From JADGRF01 sp036382515 (lineage in GTDB: Bacteria; Myxococcota_A; Polyangia; Polyangiales; JAFGIB01), in assembly GCA_036382515.1 (NCBI GenBank), contig DASVHQ010000095.1, positions 1 through 12,795 on the forward strand: a stretch of 12,795 bases of DNA, read 5' to 3'. A program made the translations under genes and the position numbers. The notes under the pieces were generated by a model. That model saw only the letters and a list, made by a program, of their open reading frames with translations. It ran no database searches and was not told the DNA's origin. How positions within the stretch are numbered: position 1 is the stretch's first letter; the number at the start of each line of letters is the position of its first letter. This document shows, piece by piece, positions 10,928 to 12,795 of this stretch.

Positions 10928-11680
10928 ATGACGAGCGGCACGGCCGAGGAGCAGATTGCGTTCGAGCGGGTCGACGTGCGCTTCGGAGAGCTCACCGCGC
11001 TCAGCGAGGTCAGTTTCAGCGTGCGCCGCGGCGAGATCGCGGTGATCATCGGCGGTTCTGGCGCGGGCAAGACCACGCTGCTGCGGGTCATCATCGGTTT
11101 GCTGCGCCCCACCGTTGGCTCCGTGAAGATCGAGGGGGAAGACATCGCGCGCATGAGTGAGCGCGAGCTGCAGCGAATACGCGCAAAGTTCGGCATGGTC
11201 TTCCAATACTCCGCCCTGCTCGACTCGCTCACCGTGCTGGAGAATGTCGCCTTGCCGCTCAAGGAGCACGAAAAGCTCAGCGCCAACGCGCTACGAGAGC
11301 GGTGCGTGCGCATGCTCGAGTCGCTCGAGCTGACAGGGGTCGAAGAACGCTACCCCAACGAGTTATCCGGAGGTATGCGTAAACGCGTGGCGCTGGCGCG
11401 CGCGTTGATCCGCCATCCCAGTATCGTCGTCTACGACGAGCCAGCCAGCGGGCTCGATCCACTGACGGCCAGGCTGGTCGACGACTTGATCTTGAGCACG
11501 CGAGACCGGTTCGGAGTGACCAGCGTCGTCATCTCACACGATATGGCGCAGGCCATGAGGTTGGCAGACCATCTGCTGGTGCTCGACAAGGGGCGACTGG
11601 TTGAGGACGGCGCGCCACGGGAGCTTCGCGACCGAGCAGGCGGTCTGGCCGCGAAATTTTTCGCTGCCAGTCAGGCGTAG
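10928..11680 (+). CDS. mlaF: MlaF-family lipid ABC transporter ATP-binding protein
   Basis: Cytoplasmic ATPase that powers the MlaE-MlaD lipid transporter. With ATG 10928 it has 250 residues; GTG 10901 would add nine unremarkable residues. All ABC motifs are intact: Walker A G42-G-S-G-A-G-K-T-T50, Q-loop in MVFQYSALLDSLTV, signature L146-S-G-G-M150 with the M-R-K-R-V-A-L-A-R-A run after it, Walker B IVVYDEP with D170 and E171, D-loop SGLDP and H-loop H204. The phrase YSALLDSLTVLENVALPL is typical of the MlaF/MKL group rather than of drug or amino-acid importers. Being last in the cluster is unlike the E. coli order, in which mlaF comes first. No mlaB (STAS) gene follows, although in E. coli MlaB binds and stabilises MlaF. 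Neither start has a strong ribosome site, so translation may depend on coupling to mlaC. Confidence 0.93.
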   Translation: MTSGTAEEQIAFERVDVRFGELTALSEVSFSVRRGEIAVIIGGSGAGKTTLLRVIIGLLRPTVGSVKIEGEDIARMSERELQRIRAKFGMVFQYSALLDSLTVLENVALPLKEHEKLSANALRERCVRMLESLELTGVEERYPNELSGGMRKRVALARALIRHPSIVVYDEPASGLDPLTARLVDDLILSTRDRFGVTSVVISHDMAQAMRLADHLLVLDKGRLVEDGAPRELRDRAGGLAAKFFAASQA

Positions 11681-11958
11681 GGATCCCAGCGCAGACACCC
11701 GAAACCGCGGCGCATTGGCTCGGCCGGACAGTGGGACAGGACGCCGTCCAGCTTCCGGGCCAAGGAGGTGCATGCGCTGCCCAGTCTCGCGCTCGCACAG
11801 AGCGGCGCGGTGACGGTAGTGCTGATCAGAGACGGCACCGGCTCGTCGAACGTGCGTGCATAGCCAAGCGCCTGCCCGTACGCGCCCGGGCGCGCCGCAA
11901 TTAGCGTGTCGCCCCGGCGGCTTGCGAGCCGGCAGCAGCCGCGTGATACTCACGCTGC
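11681..11958. other. Intergenic region between mlaF and uma2
   Basis: I see no supported gene in these 278 bases. A good Shine-Dalgarno word (AAGGAGG, 11762-11768) is followed by an ATG at 11772 too close to use and opening only 13 codons. A short hairpin-prone word (CGGCTTGCGAGCCG, about 11918-11931) precedes uma2. No convincing terminator with a T-tract follows mlaF. Confidence 0.4.
11920..11929 (+). repeat. 10-base direct repeat, left of uma2
   Basis: GCTTGCGAGC here recurs exactly at 12551-12560, eight bases beyond the uma2 stop, so the pair brackets the gene. The word is short, GC-rich and partly palindromic, so chance cannot be excluded. Confidence 0.3.
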
Positions 11959-12543
11959 ATGGCAACGGCCGCCTCCAGTCTGCCCCCACGACCCGTCGTG
12001 TTGACGTACGACGACTTGCGCGCGACGCCGGACGACGGTTGCCGATACGAGATCCTCGAGGGGGAACTGCACGTGACACCGGCGCCGAACACCACGCATC
12101 AACGGATTTCGCGCAATCTCGAGTTCGTCCTGCACGCACACGTGACGCAGCACAGACTTGGTGAGGTTCTGAACGCACCGATCGACGTGATCCTCGACCG
12201 TGGCACGGTGGTGCAGCCCGATCTGGTGTTCGTCTCCAGCGCACGCCTCTCGGTCATCACGGAGCGCGGCATTGAAGGTGCGCCCGATCTGGTGGTCGAG
12301 ATTCTCTCGCCTGGCACCGAGCAACGCGATCGCGGCTTCAAGCAGCAGCTCTACGGACGCTATGGCGTCGCACACTATTGGCGCGTCGATCCTGCCGCAC
12401 GCTCGCTGACGGAGCTCGTGCTGAACGACCGCAGTTACGCAGTGCGCGCCACGTACGTGGCGACCGCCGAACCCGTGCGCAGTGCGCTGTTTCCGGCGTT
12501 GCCCATCGAGCTCGTCAGCATCTTCCGCAGGCTGGGCGAGTAA
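11959..12543 (+). CDS. Uma2-family PD-(D/E)XK endonuclease-like protein
   Basis: A 194-residue protein of the Uma2 (DUF820) family, which has the restriction-endonuclease-like fold; members are numerous in cyanobacteria and several GC-rich phyla and their cellular role is largely unknown. The family pattern is complete: RYEILEGELHVTPAP (29-43), the helix HQRISRNLEFVLHAHV, QPDLVFV with D88, GAPDLVVEILSPGT with D110 and E114, R123-D124, K128, and the closing YGRYGVAHYWRVDP (132-145). D88, E114 and K128 are the likely metal and catalytic residues by family comparison, so the protein looks active. ATG 11959 has no good ribosome binding site, suggesting low expression. It stands alone, convergent with the acr3 end 38 bases downstream, and shows no link to the mla genes. 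Confidence 0.88.
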   Translation: MATAASSLPPRPVVLTYDDLRATPDDGCRYEILEGELHVTPAPNTTHQRISRNLEFVLHAHVTQHRLGEVLNAPIDVILDRGTVVQPDLVFVSSARLSVITERGIEGAPDLVVEILSPGTEQRDRGFKQQLYGRYGVAHYWRVDPAARSLTELVLNDRSYAVRATYVATAEPVRSALFPALPIELVSIFRRLGE

Positions 12544-12550
12544 GCGCCGA

Positions 12551-12560
12551 GCTTGCGAGC
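12551..12560 (+). repeat. 10-base direct repeat, right of uma2
   Basis: GCTTGCGAGC is identical to 11920-11929 on the other side of uma2. It lies in the short gap between the convergent uma2 and acr3 genes. Confidence 0.3.
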
Positions 12561-12581
12561 GTCGTCGACCGATGGTGGGCG

Positions 12582-12795
12582 CTAGCTCGCCACGCCGCTC
12601 GCGAAAAACCGCTTCTGCGCCCACAGCGCCACGTGCACGAGACCAATCAGCGCCGGCACTTCCACCAGCGGCCCGATCACCGCAGCGAACGCCGCGCCGC
12701 TGTGAATGCCGAAGCTCGCGATGGCCACCGCGATGGCCAGCTCGAAGTTGTTGGAGGCCGCGGTGAACGAGAGCGTGGCCGCCTCCGGGTAGCTC
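12582..12795 (-). CDS. acr3: Acr3-family arsenite efflux permease, C-terminal end
   Basis: The minus strand from the window edge down to the stop at 12584-12582 encodes the last 70 residues of an arsenite permease of the Acr3 type (bile acid/arsenite transporter superfamily), which exports As(III) across the inner membrane. The visible part reads YPEAATLSFTAASNNFELAI, then AVAIASFGIHSGAAFAAVIG, then PLVEVPALIGLVHVALWAQK and a short polar tail. The T-A-A-S-N-N-F-E-L-A-I-A-V and G-P-L-V-E-V-P-A-L motifs are characteristic of the last two transmembrane helices of this family. The N-terminal part, including the conserved cysteine of the family, lies outside the window. It is convergent with uma2. 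Other ars genes, if any, would be beyond the right edge. Confidence 0.9.
   Translation of the reverse strand, partial: SYPEAATLSFTAASNNFELAIAVAIASFGIHSGAAFAAVIGPLVEVPALIGLVHVALWAQKRFFASGVAS

Noticed and set aside
11762..11813. Small ORF after a strong AAGGAGG
   Set aside because: The ATG at 11772 is only three bases from the Shine-Dalgarno and opens just 13 codons.

Overview
This window is GC-rich bacterial chromosome with a mix of housekeeping and envelope genes. RpoC is of the proteobacterial type, with two zinc sites numbered almost as in E. coli and the long SI3 insertion. A short ACT-type phosphoglycerate dehydrogenase, an Mla lipid-transport cluster, a Uma2 nuclease and an Acr3 arsenite carrier accompany it. 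Together this suggests a high-GC diderm of the Myxococcota/former Deltaproteobacteria, inferred from gene content and not proven.

Layout. The first ~124 bases are not collinear with the rest: they carry an inverted piece of rpoB followed by an inverted 44-base piece of rpoC, joined at short shared words, and look like a chimeric or misassembled end. From about 118 the real 3' end of rpoB runs into a complete rpoC (651-4817), which ends at a strong nested hairpin (4850-4883). Next comes a decayed lipoprotein gene with an amber stop inside its signal peptide (5084-5437), and a leader hairpin just before serA (5532-6698). A GC-rich hairpin follows serA, then about 520 bases with no convincing gene.

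The second half (7277-11680) is a same-strand cluster: mlaE, mlaD, a TolC-like outer-membrane channel gene, mlaC and mlaF. MlaE (permease), MlaF (ATPase) and MlaD (MCE ring) would form the inner-membrane ABC complex, and MlaC would be the periplasmic lipid carrier. The TolC-family protein sits where a partner at the outer membrane would be expected. No mlaA or mlaB is present in the window. The cluster is followed by a Uma2-family PD-(D/E)XK protein (11959-12543) and, convergent to it, the C-terminal end of an Acr3 arsenite permease (minus strand, running off the right edge).

I found no tRNA, rRNA, CRISPR array, insertion sequence or phage gene, and no clearly novel multi-gene system. The points most worth a second look are the TolC-containing Mla cluster, the amber-interrupted lipoprotein and the scrambled left end.
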